The notes beneath the pieces were generated by a model. That model had not been told where the DNA came from. It made no database searches and saw nothing but the letters and a program-made list of their open reading frames with translations. A stretch of 64,000 nucleotides of DNA from Cristatella mucedo (lineage: Eukaryota; Bryozoa; Phylactolaemata; Cristatellidae). Positions 14,641-28,900 of this stretch are shown here, piece by piece. Each line of letters begins with the position of its first letter. The stretch's first letter is position 1. The stretch lies in contig WPIO01000216.1 in the NCBI GenBank assembly GCA_009760855.2, positions 1-64,000 on the forward strand. The letters run 5' to 3'. The translations under genes were made by a program, and so were the position numbers.

Positions 14641-16919
14641 TGGAGTTTATCAGTGGCTTGACAGGGGTCTTGACGAACGGCTACTTGGTTAAGACTACTA
14701 TATCAATCGAGTTTTTTCGACAGGCTCGCCTGCTGGGTGCTGCAATAACACAATCTTGGATCGCTGTAAACTTGCTATGCAAGATCTTACGGAGTCTGTT
14801 CACACTGTGTGCTTTTACATCAGTGTGTTTGAGTTCTGCATCACATCGCCTAGGTGAGTCAACTGAGAGGAGGTGGATGGCACAAGAAGGTCGGCCAAGA
14901 TTTTCTCGAATACACTCATCGATGGACTTATTATTGTTCAGGTACGTTGAATTCATTGAATTGTAATCACTATTGCCACTGCATTGCTTGGACGTGTTTG
15001 CTTGACAAGCGATTTCAATAGTGTTGGAACCTTCGATATGTCGCAATCGTTTTAGAAGCTGGAATGAGTTTCACAGTGACATCACAGGTGTCTCGACGAA
15101 CGGCTACTTGGTTAAGACTACTATGGAAGTCGAGTTTTTCCAACACTCTCGACTGCTGAGTGCCGCCATGACATCATGTTAGATCGTCGTGTACTTGCTA
15201 TGCAAGGTCTTGCAGAGTCCGTTCACACTGGGTGCTGTATCTCAGTGTGCTTGAATTCCGCATCACGTCGCCTAGCTGAGTCAACTGAGAGGAGCTGGAT
15301 GTTACAAGGAGGTCGGCCATGTGTCGCTCGATTACACTTATCGATGGACTCGTTATCGTTCCGGGCCGTGTAGTATGTCGAATTGTAGTCATTTTTGCCA
15401 CTGCATTCGTCGGCTCTGTTTGCTTAACAAGCGATCTCAAAGTGTTCGAACCTCCGTAGTGTCGCCATTGTTTTGGAAGCTGAATTGAATCTATCAGTGG
15501 CTTGTCAGGGGTCTTGACGAACGGCTACTTGGTTAAGACTACTATATCAATCGAGTTTTTCCGAGAGGCTCGCCTGCTGGGTGCTGCAATGACACTATGT
15601 TAGATCGCTGTGAACTTGCTATGCAAGGTCTTGCGGAGTCCGTTCACACTGGGTGCTGTATCTCAGTGTGCTTGAATTCCGCATCACGTCGCCTAGCTGA
15701 GTCAACTGAGAGGAGCTGAATGTTACAAGGAGGTCGGCCACGTGTCGCTCGATTATACCTATCGATGCACTCGTTATCGTTCCGGTACGTGGAGTAAGTC
15801 GAATTGTGATCCATTTTGCCACTGCATTCGTCGGCTCTGTTTGCTTGACAAGCGATCTCAAAGTGTTCGAACCTCCGTAGTGTCGCCATCGTTTTGGAAG
15901 CTGAATTGAGTTTACCAGTGGCATGTCAGGTGTCTCGACGAACGGCTACTTGGTTAAGACTACTATAGAAGTCGAGTTTTTCCAACACTCTCGACTGCTG
16001 AGTGCCGCCATGACATCATGTTAGATCGCTGTAAACTTGCTATGCAAGGTCTTGCGGAGTCTGTTCACACTGTGTGCTTTTACATCAGAGTGTTTGAGTT
16101 CCGCATCACATTGCCTAGGTGAGTCAACTAAGAGGAGGTGGATGGCACGAGGAGGTCGGCCAAGATTTTCTCGATTTAACTCATCGATAAACTTGTCATT
16201 GTTCAGGTACGTTGAATTCATTGAATTGTAATCACTATTGCCACTGCATTGCTTTGCTGTGTGTACTTGACAGGCGATTTCAATAGTGTTGAACCTTCGA
16301 TATGTTGCAATCGTTTTAGAAGCTGGAATGTAATTCAATGTGGCATCACAGGTGTCTCGACAAACGGCTACTTGGTTAGGACTACTATAGAAGTCGAATT
16401 TTTTAAGGCTCTCGACTGCTGAGTGCCGCCATGACATCATGTGAGATCCTCGTGTACTTGCTATGCAAGCTCTTGCGGAGTCCGTTCACACTGGGCGCTA
16501 TATCTCAGTGACTTGAATTCCGCATCACGTCGCCTAGCTGAGTCAGCTGAAACGATCTGGATGTTACAAGAGTCGGCCAGTTTCCTCGATTCCACTCATC
16601 CAGACTCTTTATCGTTCTGGTACGTGGAATAAGTCGAATTGATAATCACTTTTTGCCACTGATATCGTAACCTCTGTTTGCTTGACAAGCGATTTCAAAG
16701 TGTTCGAACCTCCGTAGTTTGCCATCGTTTTAAAAGATGAAATGAGTTTTACATTGGCTTGTCAGGTGCCTCGACGAACGGTTACTTGGCAAAGACAACT
16801 ATAGCAGTCGACTTTTTCCAACAGTCTCGCCTGCTAGGTGCTGCATGACACCATGTTAGATCGTTGTGAACTTGCTATGCATGGTCTTGCGGAGTCTGTT
16901 CACACTGTGCTTTTCATCA

Positions 16920-19900
16920 GTGTGTTTGACGTTGTCGCAAGCACTGCTCGCCTAGGATGAGTTGTCATACTTACCAAGGAAGGTAGGCATGTAATCAGCG
17001 ATGGAGGTTCGGCCATAGATTTTCTCGATTTCGACTCATCCCGCTGGACTTGTCATTGGTCAGGTATCGTTGAACAACCGTTGAATGGTGAATGCACTAT
17101 TGACTACCTGCATTGCTGGGCGGTGGTCACTTACAAGCGATATTTCATAGTGCTATCGTATCTTCGTAACATCGCACAAACGTTGTTTAGAAGCTGCACT
17201 GAGTTTCACAGTTGGCATGTAAGGTGTATCGAATATTACGGTTTCTAACTTGGTTAATGCTACGTATCGAGGTCGAGTTTTCCACCACGTCCGACGCTGA
17301 GTGCCGCCGAGGACATTATGGGGGTCACGATCGTGTATGTCTTGCGATTGGCAATGTCTGGCGGGAAGTCGTCTCAGCACTGGGTCCGTGTACTCTCAGG
17401 TGTGGTTTGAGTTCCGCATCAGGGCGCCTAGATCTTGAGTCAACTGAGAGTAGTGGATTGTTACACAAGGATGTCCTGCCATGTGTCGCTCGAGTTACAT
17501 CATCGATGATCTCGTTATTGTTCTGGTAGGGGTATCTGGCGACATTGTGTAAACCCATTTATTGGGGCCCCCCACGCATTCGTTGGCTCTGGTGTGCTTG
17601 ACAGCAGATGTTCAAATCGGTAGTCACGAGCCTCCGTCTGGTCGAGCCACACGTTTAAAAGCTAATTGAGTTATCAGTGGCTTGCAGGGTCTTGTAATTA
17701 AGAACGGTACGTTTGTTCAAATTACTATAGCAGTCGAGTTTTCCAGACAGTTCTCCTGCTGGGGCTGCAATGGACACTGTGTTAGATCGTTGTCAATTGC
17801 AAGTGCTAGGTCTTGTGCACGTCTGTTTACACTTGTATGCTTACATCCGCTGGTATTTGAATGTCAGCATCCACCGTAACTCTAGATCTGGTAACTGAGA
17901 GGTAGGTGTAATGGCACATGGTGGCTCGGCCTGAGACTTTCTCAATTACTATTCATCGAGGACTTGTATTGTTCAGGTACGTTGAAATTCATGGAATTGT
18001 AATCACTGTCATTGCCCACTGCATTTGCTTGGCTGTGGTTACTTGACAGGCGATTTCATATAGTGGTTGTAACGCTTCGTAACTACCAATCGTTTTAAGA
18101 TAGCTGGAATGAGTTTCACAGGTGGCACACATAGGGGTCTCGACAAAACGGAACGGCGTTGGATTATAGACTTACTATAAGAAGCTCCGACGTTTTGTCC
18201 ACACTCCCGAACTGCTGAGTGCCCGCATGACATCATGTTAGATCGGCGTTCAATGTAAATGCTAGGCCCCCAAGGTCTTGCACGATGTCCGCTTCACAAC
18301 TAGGGCCTGCTGCTATCTCGGTGTCGCTTCAACTCGCCATACAGCGGTCTGACTAGCTGGGTCAACTGAGAGGAGCTGGATGTTACAAGTGAGTCGGCCA
18401 TGTGTCGCTCGATTACATCCTCGATGGAACTAGTTATTGTTCTGGTACGTGGAGTTAAGTCGATTGTTGACCATGTGCCACTGCATTAGTCGGCTCTGTT
18501 TGCTTGACAAGCGATCTCAAAGTGTACGAACCTCCGTAGTTGTCGCAATCGTTTTGAAGCTGAAAATTGAGTACAGTGGTTGTTCAGGGGTTTGACGAAC
18601 GGCTACTTGTTAAGGGACCTACTATATCAATCGAGTTTTTCCGAAAGCGCGCCAGGATGGGTGCTTGCAGACACCTGGTTGATCGGGTAAACGTGCTTGT
18701 ACAAGGTTTTGCTCAGTCCGTTCACACTGGTGGCTTCGACTCCGCTGTGCTTGAATTTCCAGTCATCACGTTCCCCCGGCCGTAGCTGAGTCAACTGAGA
18801 GGAGTGGGCTAATTTTTAGGTCAGGATAAAAAGTGACGCTACGTGTCGCTCCGATAACCCATCGATGCCTCGTCTACTCGTCCGGTACGTGAGTAGTTCG
18901 AATTGTGACGTATTATGACTGCATTTGTCGGCTTCTTTTGCTTATACAAGGGATTCTCAAGTTTGCGAGCAGTCCTTCTCGCCGCATACCGTGTCTCTGC
19001 GCGTATCTTTATGTGCTGATTGACAGTAAACATGGGCCAGAGTCGTATTGGCTCGATCGAACGCTACTTGGTTGAGACTACATACGCAGGTGAGTTTTGC
19101 CAACGTCTGCGCCGCAGGCTGGACTGGCATAACACAATCTGGGATCGCTAAACTTTCTATTCAAGATGGCTTACGGAGTCTGTTGCAGCGCACTGTGTGC
19201 TTTGAGGCTCAGTTTTGAGTTCCGCAGACATCGCCTAGGTGAGTCAACTGAGAAGAAGTGGATGGCACAAGAAGGTCGGCCAAGATGTTCTCGAATACAC
19301 TCATCGATGGACTTATTATTGTTCAGGTACGTTGAATTCATTGAATTGTAATCACTATTGCCACTGCATTGCTTGGACGTGTTTGCTTTGACACGCGATT
19401 TCAATAGTGTTCGAAGCTTCGATATGTCGCAATCGTTTTAGAAGCTGGAATGAGTTTCACAGTGGCATCACAGGTGTCTCGACGAACGGCTACTTGGTTA
19501 AGACTACTATAGCAGTCGAGTTTTGCCAACACTCTCGACTGGCTGAGTGGCCGGCATGACCTCATGTTAGAGATCGTCGTGTAGTCTTGCAGGGTCTAAT
19601 CTTGGGGAGTGCGCGTATACACGGGTGGCTGAATGCGCAGTGTGGGCTTGAATCGGGGCGTCACCGGAGCGGGGGTCGGGCCTGGCTGAGTCTACTGACA
19701 GGAGCTGTATATTACAAGGCGTCAGGGCAGCGTGGTCGTCTCGATAGCGCTATGGCGATCACTCGGTTAATCGTCGGTACGGGATGTAAGTCGAAGCTGA
19801 TCGCCATTTTGCCACTGCATTGTCGCATCTGTTATGGCTGAAAGCGTCGCTCAAAGTGTTCGAGACCTCCGTTGTCGCCGGGCCATCAGTTGTAGTCTGA

Positions 19901-22900
19901 CTTGAAGGTGTTATCAGTGCATGTCAGGGATCATGACGAACGCGAACTTATCTATGGTTTAAGACTACACTATGAAGCAATCGAGTTTGTGCCGCAGGCT
20001 CGCCCGGTGGGTGCGGGCAATGAACTATTGAACGCTGGAACTTGCTTGCAAGTCAGCGGATGTCCGTTTTTCACACTGTGTGCGTATCGCATGTGCGAAG
20101 CCCATCACGTCGCCTAGCAAGTACCATCAAGGGAGAGGAACGGTAAATATAATCTACAGGGGGATAAATCGCGGCATCGTGGGCTCGCTCGAATAACACC
20201 TCGATGGACTGTTTAATCGTTCCGTGGGTACGGGAAGTAAGTAACGTACTTTGAATAGAAAAATCCATTTGTGCGACGACTGCATATCGGTCGGGCTCTG
20301 TTTGCTTACAAGGCGTCCCTCAACAGTGGTCGTCCACCTCCGTAGTGTTCGCCCTCCGTTTTTGGAAAGCTGAATTGAATCTATCAGTGGCTTGTCCGGG
20401 GTTTTATGACGAAACTTGCTACTTGGTTAAGACTACTATATCAATCGGTTTTTTTCGATAGGCTCGCCTGCTTGGTTCTTGCAATGACACTAATTGTTGA
20501 GATCGTGTACAACTTGCTATGCCAGGACTTGCTCAGTCTGTGTCACAATGCGTGCTTTTACAGGTCGAAATACGGGTCTGGGGTGATTCCGCATCAGTCG
20601 ACTGCGTCTGGTCGACGGAGAGGAGTGTTGGGCACATGGCTCGCGCCAAGATGTACTCAATTTCCAGGACTCATCGCTGGACTAGTATTTAAAAAGGTTG
20701 TTCAAAAAGGAACGTGAATTCCTGTGAATTGTAAGCACGAGTGCCACTGCATTGCTTGGATGTATTTATGTTGAAGGGCATCGATATTCAATAGTGGTTC
20801 GACCGGGGGGGGGGTTTGTAACCTCGCCAAGTCGTGTTTAGCAGCGGCAATGAGTTTCTCACAGTGGAACAATCCCATGTTGTCTCGACCAACGGCTACT
20901 TGGTTAGAGACTACTATAGACTTCCGAGTTTGTTCCCGTCAGCACTCTGCTAGACTGCTGAGTCCCGCCATGACATTATGTTAGACGTCGTCGTGTCTAA
21001 CTGGGGGTTGCTAGGCATTCTTCTCTCGAGTCCGTGCACGCTTGGGTGCTGAATCTTAGGTATGCTGTAGTACTTATTCCGCATTGCACGTCTCCTAGCT
21101 GAGGTCAACTGAGATTCTGAAAAAATTAGATCCAGAGGACGGTCGGCCCACGTAGCGCTCGGATTATACCGATCTATGCAGACGGCTGGGTGCGTTCCGG
21201 GTCCGTGATACTGCGTAGTAGTTGCAATGTGACCATTTTGGGCGCAGCGTGGGCAGTTTTTCGGCTCTGTTTGTTTGACACGCGAATCCCAGAGTGTTCG
21301 AACATCCGTAGTCTCTCCATCCATTTTAGTTAGCGGTTATTGCTCTATCAGGGGTTGTAGCTCGTTCAGGGGGGACTCATTACCGAATGGGGGGGGGGGG
21401 CACTTTGCTTTAAAGAACATAAAGCTATACGCAGTTCGAAGGTTTGTTGCCCAACAGATAGTCCTGTCGAGGTACTCTTCTGGGTGCTGCAATGACGTAC
21501 ACTGGTGCTGGGAGATCGCTGTAAATCTTGCCTATGGCAAGATCGTTGGCGGAGTCTGTTCACACTGTGTGCTTTACTCAGAGTTTGAGTTCGCCATTCG
21601 GACGGTCGCCTGAGGCTGGATAGAGGTCAACTGTAGAGGATTTTGTGGTCCAGGAGGTCGGCCAATATTATTCTCGATTACACGTGGATCGATTGGACTT
21701 TTTATTGTATCAGGTACGTGTTGAATGGTGCAGTGTTGGGGGCTGGAGGTTGTAATCACGGTGATTGCAAACAAACTAAGACATTTGCTTGGCTGGGTTT
21801 GTTAACTTGACAGCGATTTCAATAGTGGATCTAATGACCTTCGGACTCCTGCGATGGCGTTTTAGAAGCGGAATGAATTTCAACAAGTGGCATCACAAGG
21901 TGGTCTCGACGAAACTGCTATCTTGGTTGTCGGAGGACTACTATAGAATTCTAGTTTTTGCCAACACCTCGACCGTGCATGAGTGCCGGGAGCCATGAAT
22001 TATGTTAGATCGATCGTGGTACTTGGGGGGCAAGTCAAGGTCTTGCGCGAGTCCGTTCACAGTTGGTGCTGAATCCTCATGTGCGGGGAAGTCCCGTGCA
22101 TCAACTCGCCCTAGCATGAGTCCAACTTGATAGGAGGGGCTGGAATGTTACACGCAGGAGGCCCTTCTCTTGCCGCTCGAGAATTCTCTCTTCAGGCCGA
22201 TGCACGCGGCTCATCGTGATAACTCGTTAGATCGTTCTAGTAGTGGAGAATGTAAGGGTGAAGTCCTTGCCACTGCAGGGTCGTCAGGCTCTGTGTTGGG
22301 CTGACAAGGGCGATTCAAAGTTGCGAACCTCCGTTGTCGCCAATTCGTATTTTAGGGGCTTAATGAGTTTGCCGCTAATGCATACTGTTTTCAGGGCTCT
22401 CGATAACGGCTACTTGTTATAACATACTATAGCATTGGGTGTTTCCTAGGCGGTCTTCCTTGACTGGGCGTCGGCAATGTCCACTGGCTTTTGGTGACAT
22501 CGTCTTTTTAGTTAAACTCGCTACATGGGCAAGTGTCTGTGAGGATTCTTATTCCCTGGGTGTGAACTGTATAAACTTCAGTGGTGTTATAGGGGGGTTA
22601 CTGCAGTCACATAGCCTAGGTGAGTCAACGTAAAGGAGGTTGATGGCACATGGGGCTGGGCCGATCGAGATTTTTTCGTGAGGGGTACACTCATCTTCCC
22701 CCCCGATAAACTTGTGCCTGTTTACAGGGGAACGTTGAATTCATTGAATTGTAAGTCACTATTGCTAACGCAATCTCTTTTGATGGGGCTTGAGCTTGTA
22801 CAGACGATTGCGATTTCAATATTGGTTCTGAACTTGAACCTCCCACAATCGTTTACTCTTTCTTAGAAGCTGCAATGATTTTCACAGTGGATGGATACAG

Positions 22901-25900
22901 TGTGCCTGCGGCAAACGGCTACGTGGTGTTAAGGAACTTACGTATAGTAAGTCGGAGTATTGTGTAACACTCCGACGTGCTGAGTGCCGCTCATGAACTC
23001 AAGGTGAGATCCGGGTGGCGGTGTACTTGCAGGCAAGCTCTTGCAGAGGTCCGTGAACAGTTGGGTGGCGCTATGCGACTCGTGACTTAATTGGGTCCGG
23101 CATCACGTCGCCTAGGCGGAATGTCAGCTGTGAGGCCCGGATGCATGGAGTGTACAAGTGAGGGTCAACCGCGTTTCGCTCGATCACTCCGGTGTATTAC
23201 TCGTATCGTTCGCGGGGGGGGTAGGGGGAGGTGGTACTAAGGCGAATTGTGTGATCAATTTTGTGCGAACTGCCAATAATAATAGTCGGCTCTGTTTGCT
23301 TGAACAAAGGCGATCGTCAAAGTTTTCGAACCTCCGTAGGGTCGCCATCCGGTTTTGGAAGCTGAATTGAATCTATCAGTTGCTGGTGTCAAGGTCTTGA
23401 GAAACAGGCTAGCTATGGTTAAGACTTACGTGATAATCAATCCAGTGTTTGTCGATAGGCCGTGCCGTGCTGGGTGGCTGTCAATAACACTATTCTCGTG
23501 ATTCGCTATTAAAATTTTGCGATTGCAAGATGCTGATCGGAGTCTGTTCAGCAAGGGCACTGTGTTCTTTTTACATTCAGTGTCTTTGAAGTCGAGCATT
23601 CACGTTGCGGATTGGCCTGGCAGACTGAGAGGAGTCGCTTGGTGGCACATGGGGCTCGGGCGATAGAAGTTTCTCAAAGTACATTATCGATGGACCTTGG
23701 TAGTTGTTAATAAAGGATTACGCTTGACTTCAATGTGGTACATGTCTTATATCACTATTGAGACAATGCAGAAGAGTGGGGTGCGTGGCTGTTTTTGCTT
23801 GACAGGCGATTGCAATAGTGCAGTTGACCATTTGTTGGACCTCCCAAGCGTTTTAGAATACTGCAAGTGGGAGTTTCAACATTGGACAATCAGGGCAGGT
23901 TCCTCGACAAACGGCTACTTTGGTTAAGAGGAGCTACGATGGTAAGGTCGAGTTTTTCCAACAGGCGTCTATCGGACTGGGGCCTAGTGCGCACGCATGA
24001 CATCAATTGTAGATGCGTCGTGTACTTGCTGAGGGCAGGTCCTTTCGAATCCGTTCACACTGGGTGCTGAATCTTCAGTGTGCTTGAATTCCGCTTCCCA
24101 TCGCTAGTGAGTCAGCTGACACGCCTGTATGTTCCAAGGAGGTCGGCCGCGTGCCGATGAAGTGTACTCATCGCTGGACTACCGGTATCGATGCCGGTAC
24201 GTGTCGTTTTTCGATTTTTGATCCATCTATTCGATTCTACTCGTTACTCTGTTTCCTGGTACGATAGATTCTTCAAATGTGTTTTCGCAGGTCATGTTAC
24301 TATTCGCCATCATTCTGGAAGATGTCTCGTGCCTTTCATGTGGAATGGTCAACTGCTATCTGCATTCCTGCTACTTGGTTAAGACTAACTATAATATTCG
24401 GTGGTTCCGTTAGGCTAGACAGGTGGGTGGTGCAATGGACAATCTGTGCCAATCGCCGTGAATTGCTATGCAAGAGTTGCCGTGTCAGTTCATGTGGGTG
24501 CTGTATCTCAATGTGCTTGAAGTGCAGCGATCGCGTCCAAGCTGAGTCAATACTGCCCGCAGCTGGATGCTACCTTGAGGTCACGACTGTGGTAGCTCGA
24601 GTACCTCTCACCGATGGACGCCTCACCCTTCCGGAATGGAGTAACTCGAATTTGTGAACAAAAATCCATTTGCTACTGAATTCGTCGGCGCTCGTTTGAC
24701 TCTGACAAGCGATTTTCAATAGTGTTCGAACCTTTTGTAACCTCGCAATCGTTTTAGAAGCTGGAGTGAGGTTTACAGTGGCATGTACAGGTGTCTCGAC
24801 GAACGGCTACTTGTTTAGACTATATGGAAGCGAGTTTATCGATAGGTCTCTACTGCTGAGTGTGCGCCACTGACATCAGGTTAGATCGTCGGTAAACTTG
24901 CTATGCAAGGTCTTGCATGAGTTGTGTTTTTTTTGCGTAAACTTGTACATCAGTGTGTTTGATTCCGCATCACGTCCGCCTAGCTGAGTCAACTGAGAGG
25001 AGGTGGATGTTACAAGGAGGGTCTGGGCCAAGATGTCGCTCGATTTACACTCATTCGAGTGGGACGGGTGTTATTGTTCTGGCTCGTGAGTGAATTCATT
25101 GAATTGTAATCACTATTGCCACTGCATTGCGTTGGCAGCTGTTGCTTGGACAAGCGATTCGCAATAGGTTTTCGAACTTATGTAACCTCAAGCCATCGTT
25201 TTAGAAGCTAGCATGCAATTGATTTTCACAGTGGCCACCTCAGGTGTCTCGACAAACGGCTACTTTGTTACGGATCTACTATAGAAAGTCGAAGTTTTGC
25301 CCAACACTCTCAGACTGCTGAGTGCACGCCATGCAAATTTGTTAGATCGTCGGAACTTGCTAGCAAGCTCTTGCAGAGGTCCCGTTTACGGCTGGGTGCG
25401 GTGAATTGCCTAAGTGTGCTTGATATTCCCTCGATCACGTCGGGTTTTTTTCCGGCCTAGCTGAGTCAACTGAGAGGAATCTTGGAATGTTACACAAGGG
25501 AGGGTCGGCCATGTGTCGCTCGATTCACTCTCATCGATGGCACTCGTTATCGTTTCGGTACGTGGATGTAAGATCGCATTGTGATCCTTTTGCCACTGCA
25601 ATTTTGTCGTCTGCTGGGGTTGTGCGGTTTGCCATCGATTTTCAGAATTTTGCGACCATCGCGGTTGTCTCGCCAGCGATTGTGTAGTAGCGAATGTTAG
25701 TTTCCTATGGGCGCGTCAGGGGTCTCGAGAAGCGCTACTTGTAAGACTACGATATCAGGTCTAATTTTGCCCACAGGCCTCGCCTGCGTGGGGTCTGCAA
25801 TGACACTCATTTTACGAATTCGCTTGTACACTCGCTGTGCACAGTTCCTTACGGAGTCCTGTTCACAAATGTGGTGCTTTTTTTACATCAGTGTGTTTGA

Positions 25901-28900
25901 GTTGCCGCATCACAGTCGTCCTAGGAGTCGAGGTCCAACTTAAAGGAGGTTGGATGGCTCAAGTGGGGTCCAGCAAGATTTTCCTCGATTTCAACCATCG
26001 ATAAACTTGTCATTGTTTTCAGGTTACGGTTTGAATTCATTTAAGATTTTCACTCACTATTTCTCCGACTACTGCAAATCTTGGGCGTGGTTTTCTTGGC
26101 AAGCGATTTCAATAGTGTTTCGGTAGACCTTTGTAACCTCGCAATCGTTCGGGTTAGAAAAGCGTGCAAGTGGGAGTTTCAACAAGGGTGGGGATGTCAG
26201 GTGTCCTCCGGACAAACGGCTACTTGGTTAGAGACTACTATATGACTATTCGAAAGGTCCGGTTTTTCCCAACACTTCTCGACTGCTGAGGGCCGCGCAC
26301 GAGCACATTTTAGATCGTCGATCCGTGTACTTGTTAGGCAAGGTCTTGCGGAGTCCCGTTTCACACTGGGTGCTGTATCTCAGTGTGGCTTGAATTCCGC
26401 ATCACGTCGCCTAGCTGGAGTCAACTGAAAGGCAACCGGCTGGTACAAGGCGGTCCGTGCCGCGTGCCGCTCGATTACTACTCATTCGATGGACTCGTTA
26501 TCGTTCCCGGTAACGTGGAGTACAGTCAATTGTTGATCCATTTTTTGCACTGGGGGGGGGGTCAATTCGTCCCCATTTCGTCCGGCTTCTGTTTTGCTTT
26601 ACAAGCGATCTCAAAGTGTGTTCGACCCTCCGTAGTTGGGTTCGCCATCGTTATTGGAAGCTGAATTGATGTGTTGATCAGTGGGCTTGTTCCGGGTTTC
26701 TTGACCGAACGGCTTACTATGTTTGAGACTAACTAAATGGGAATTCGAAATTTTTATTCCGAACAGGCCCCGCCGTGCTGGTTGCCTGGCAACTGAACCT
26801 ATGTTTAGATCGCTGTCAACCCGCTATGCAAGGTCTATACGCAATCTGTGCCCACTGTGCTGGCTTAGACAATTCAGTGTTCTTGAGTTCCGCATTCACG
26901 TCTGCCTAGGTGTGATTCAACATTAAGGAGGATTTATGGATGGCACAAAGAGTCTCCGGCCGAAGTCAATGTTTTCTCGAATTTTCACTCATACGCCGAT
27001 AACTTTGTTTAGTGTTCAGAGTGAACGTTGAATTCACATTTGATTGTCGACAACACTATTGCTACCTGCATTAACTTTGCTGATTGTTTTTGCTTTTGCC
27101 AAGCGATCACAATCGTGTTCGAAACATTTGGTAAATCTCGCAATCACATTTTTAAAGAAGCTGGAATGAGTTTCAACAGTGGCAACAAATAGGTCCCCCC
27201 CTTAACCATAAGGGACTAACTTTGGTTAACTTACTATATAGAAGTCAAATTTTTTTCCAACACTCTCGACTAAGCTGAGTGCCCAAGCCATAGACCTCAT
27301 GTTACAGATCGCTCGTGTCGCTTACTATGCTAGGGTCGGTTTGCAGAGTCCCCGGTTCAACACTGGATAGCTTTATCTCGTGTGTGGTTGAATTCTCGCA
27401 TCACGTCCGCCTATACTGATTCACCTGAGATGAGCTGAGCTGTTTGTTACAAGGGAGGTCCGGCTCACTCTTGATCGCCTCGCATTACAACTCATCGAAT
27501 GGACCTCGTTTTTTTGTTGCCGCCACGTGGAGTAAATCAGATTGTGATCCATTTTGCCACTGCAAAATTCGTGTGGCTCCGTTTTTTGCCTACAACAAGC
27601 TGATTTCTCAAGTGGTGTTTGAACCTCCGTTGTCTAGAGCCATCGGTTGTTTAAAAGCTGAAATTGAGTTTATCTGGCTTGTCAGGGGTCTTGAACGAAC
27701 ACGCCTTTTGTTTTAAATACTAACTAATAAGCAATCCGAGTTTTACTTCAACAGTCTCGCCTCTTGGGGGCCTGCAAATGACACTATGTTAGAATCGTTT
27801 TGTAACATTGCTTCTGGCAAGGTCCCTTGCGCAGTCTGTTTCAACACTGTGTTTGCTTTACATCCGTTTGTCTCTTGTGAAGTGCCAGCATCCACGTCCG
27901 CCTAGTCTCCTGGTCAAACTGAGAGAGGTTGATGGCAATGGTCGACATGGGCACTATCACGGCCGAGATTATTCTCCAAATTAACACTCATTCGATCGAC
28001 CTTGTTATTGTTTTTCATTGTACTTTGAAAATCTCATTGTCGTGTAATCACTATTGCCACGGCATTTGCTTAGGCTTTGTTTTCACTTCGACAGGCGAAA
28101 TTTAAATTGTGGTTGAACCCTTCGTAACCTCCCAATCGTTTTAGGAAGCGCCAATGAGTTTCCACAGTTCACACATAGGTTTGTCGCCAACGGCTACCTT
28201 GGTTAAGGTACACTATAGAAAGTCGAATTTTTCCACAACTTTTCGACTTCTGAAGTGCCGCCCCGCCCATGACAGTATTTAGATCGTCCCCGTTTACTTT
28301 GCTAGGCGAAGGTCTGGCGGAGTTCCCCGTTCACCAGTGGGTGCTGTATCTCAGTTTGTCTTATGAATCCTTCACGCATCAACGTCGGCCTAGCTAGAGT
28401 CAACTGAGATGACCTGGATTGGTTTACCAAGTGATGTCCGCCCGCGGCCCCGCTCCGTATTGTACACTCACCGCATGGCCCTCGTTATCGTTCCGTGGTT
28501 ACGAGGCGTACGTCAAATTGTGATCCTTTTTTGACCCAATCTAGCACTCGTCGGCTTCTGGTTTTGCTGGACAAGCGATCTCAATGTGGTCGAAACCATC
28601 CGTTGTCCCTCGGCCATCGTTTGTAGAAGGCTGAATTGTGTAATAACCAGTGGCTTTTCAGTGGGTCTTGACCGACGGCTACTTGGTTTATGAGACTACG
28701 ATAGAAGTCGAATTTTGTTTTCCGACAGGCTCGCCCTGCTGGGTGCTTTGCAAATGACACTTGTTGATCGCTGTAAACTCGCTATGCAAGGTCTACCGGA
28801 GTCTGTTTCACACTGTTGTGCTTTTTACACAGTGTGTTTGATTTCCTGATCACAATCGCCCTATGTTGGGTCAACTTAAAGGAGGTGTAATGGCAACAAG

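Larger units (their letters stand above)
1..16920. repeat. Satellite zone 1: diverged, rearranged monomers
   Basis: Monomers are recognisable throughout but differ by many substitutions, and the spacing is irregular. Truncated or fused monomers occur near 6,410, 7,470, 11,570, 12,525, 12,655, 14,205 and 14,590. Variant blocks such as the gggccgtgtagtatgtcg segment (5,785, 6,553, 7,529, 15,363) are shared by non-adjacent monomers. The alternation of two monomer classes seen in zone 3 is present but often broken. No gene is visible. Confidence 0.85.
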
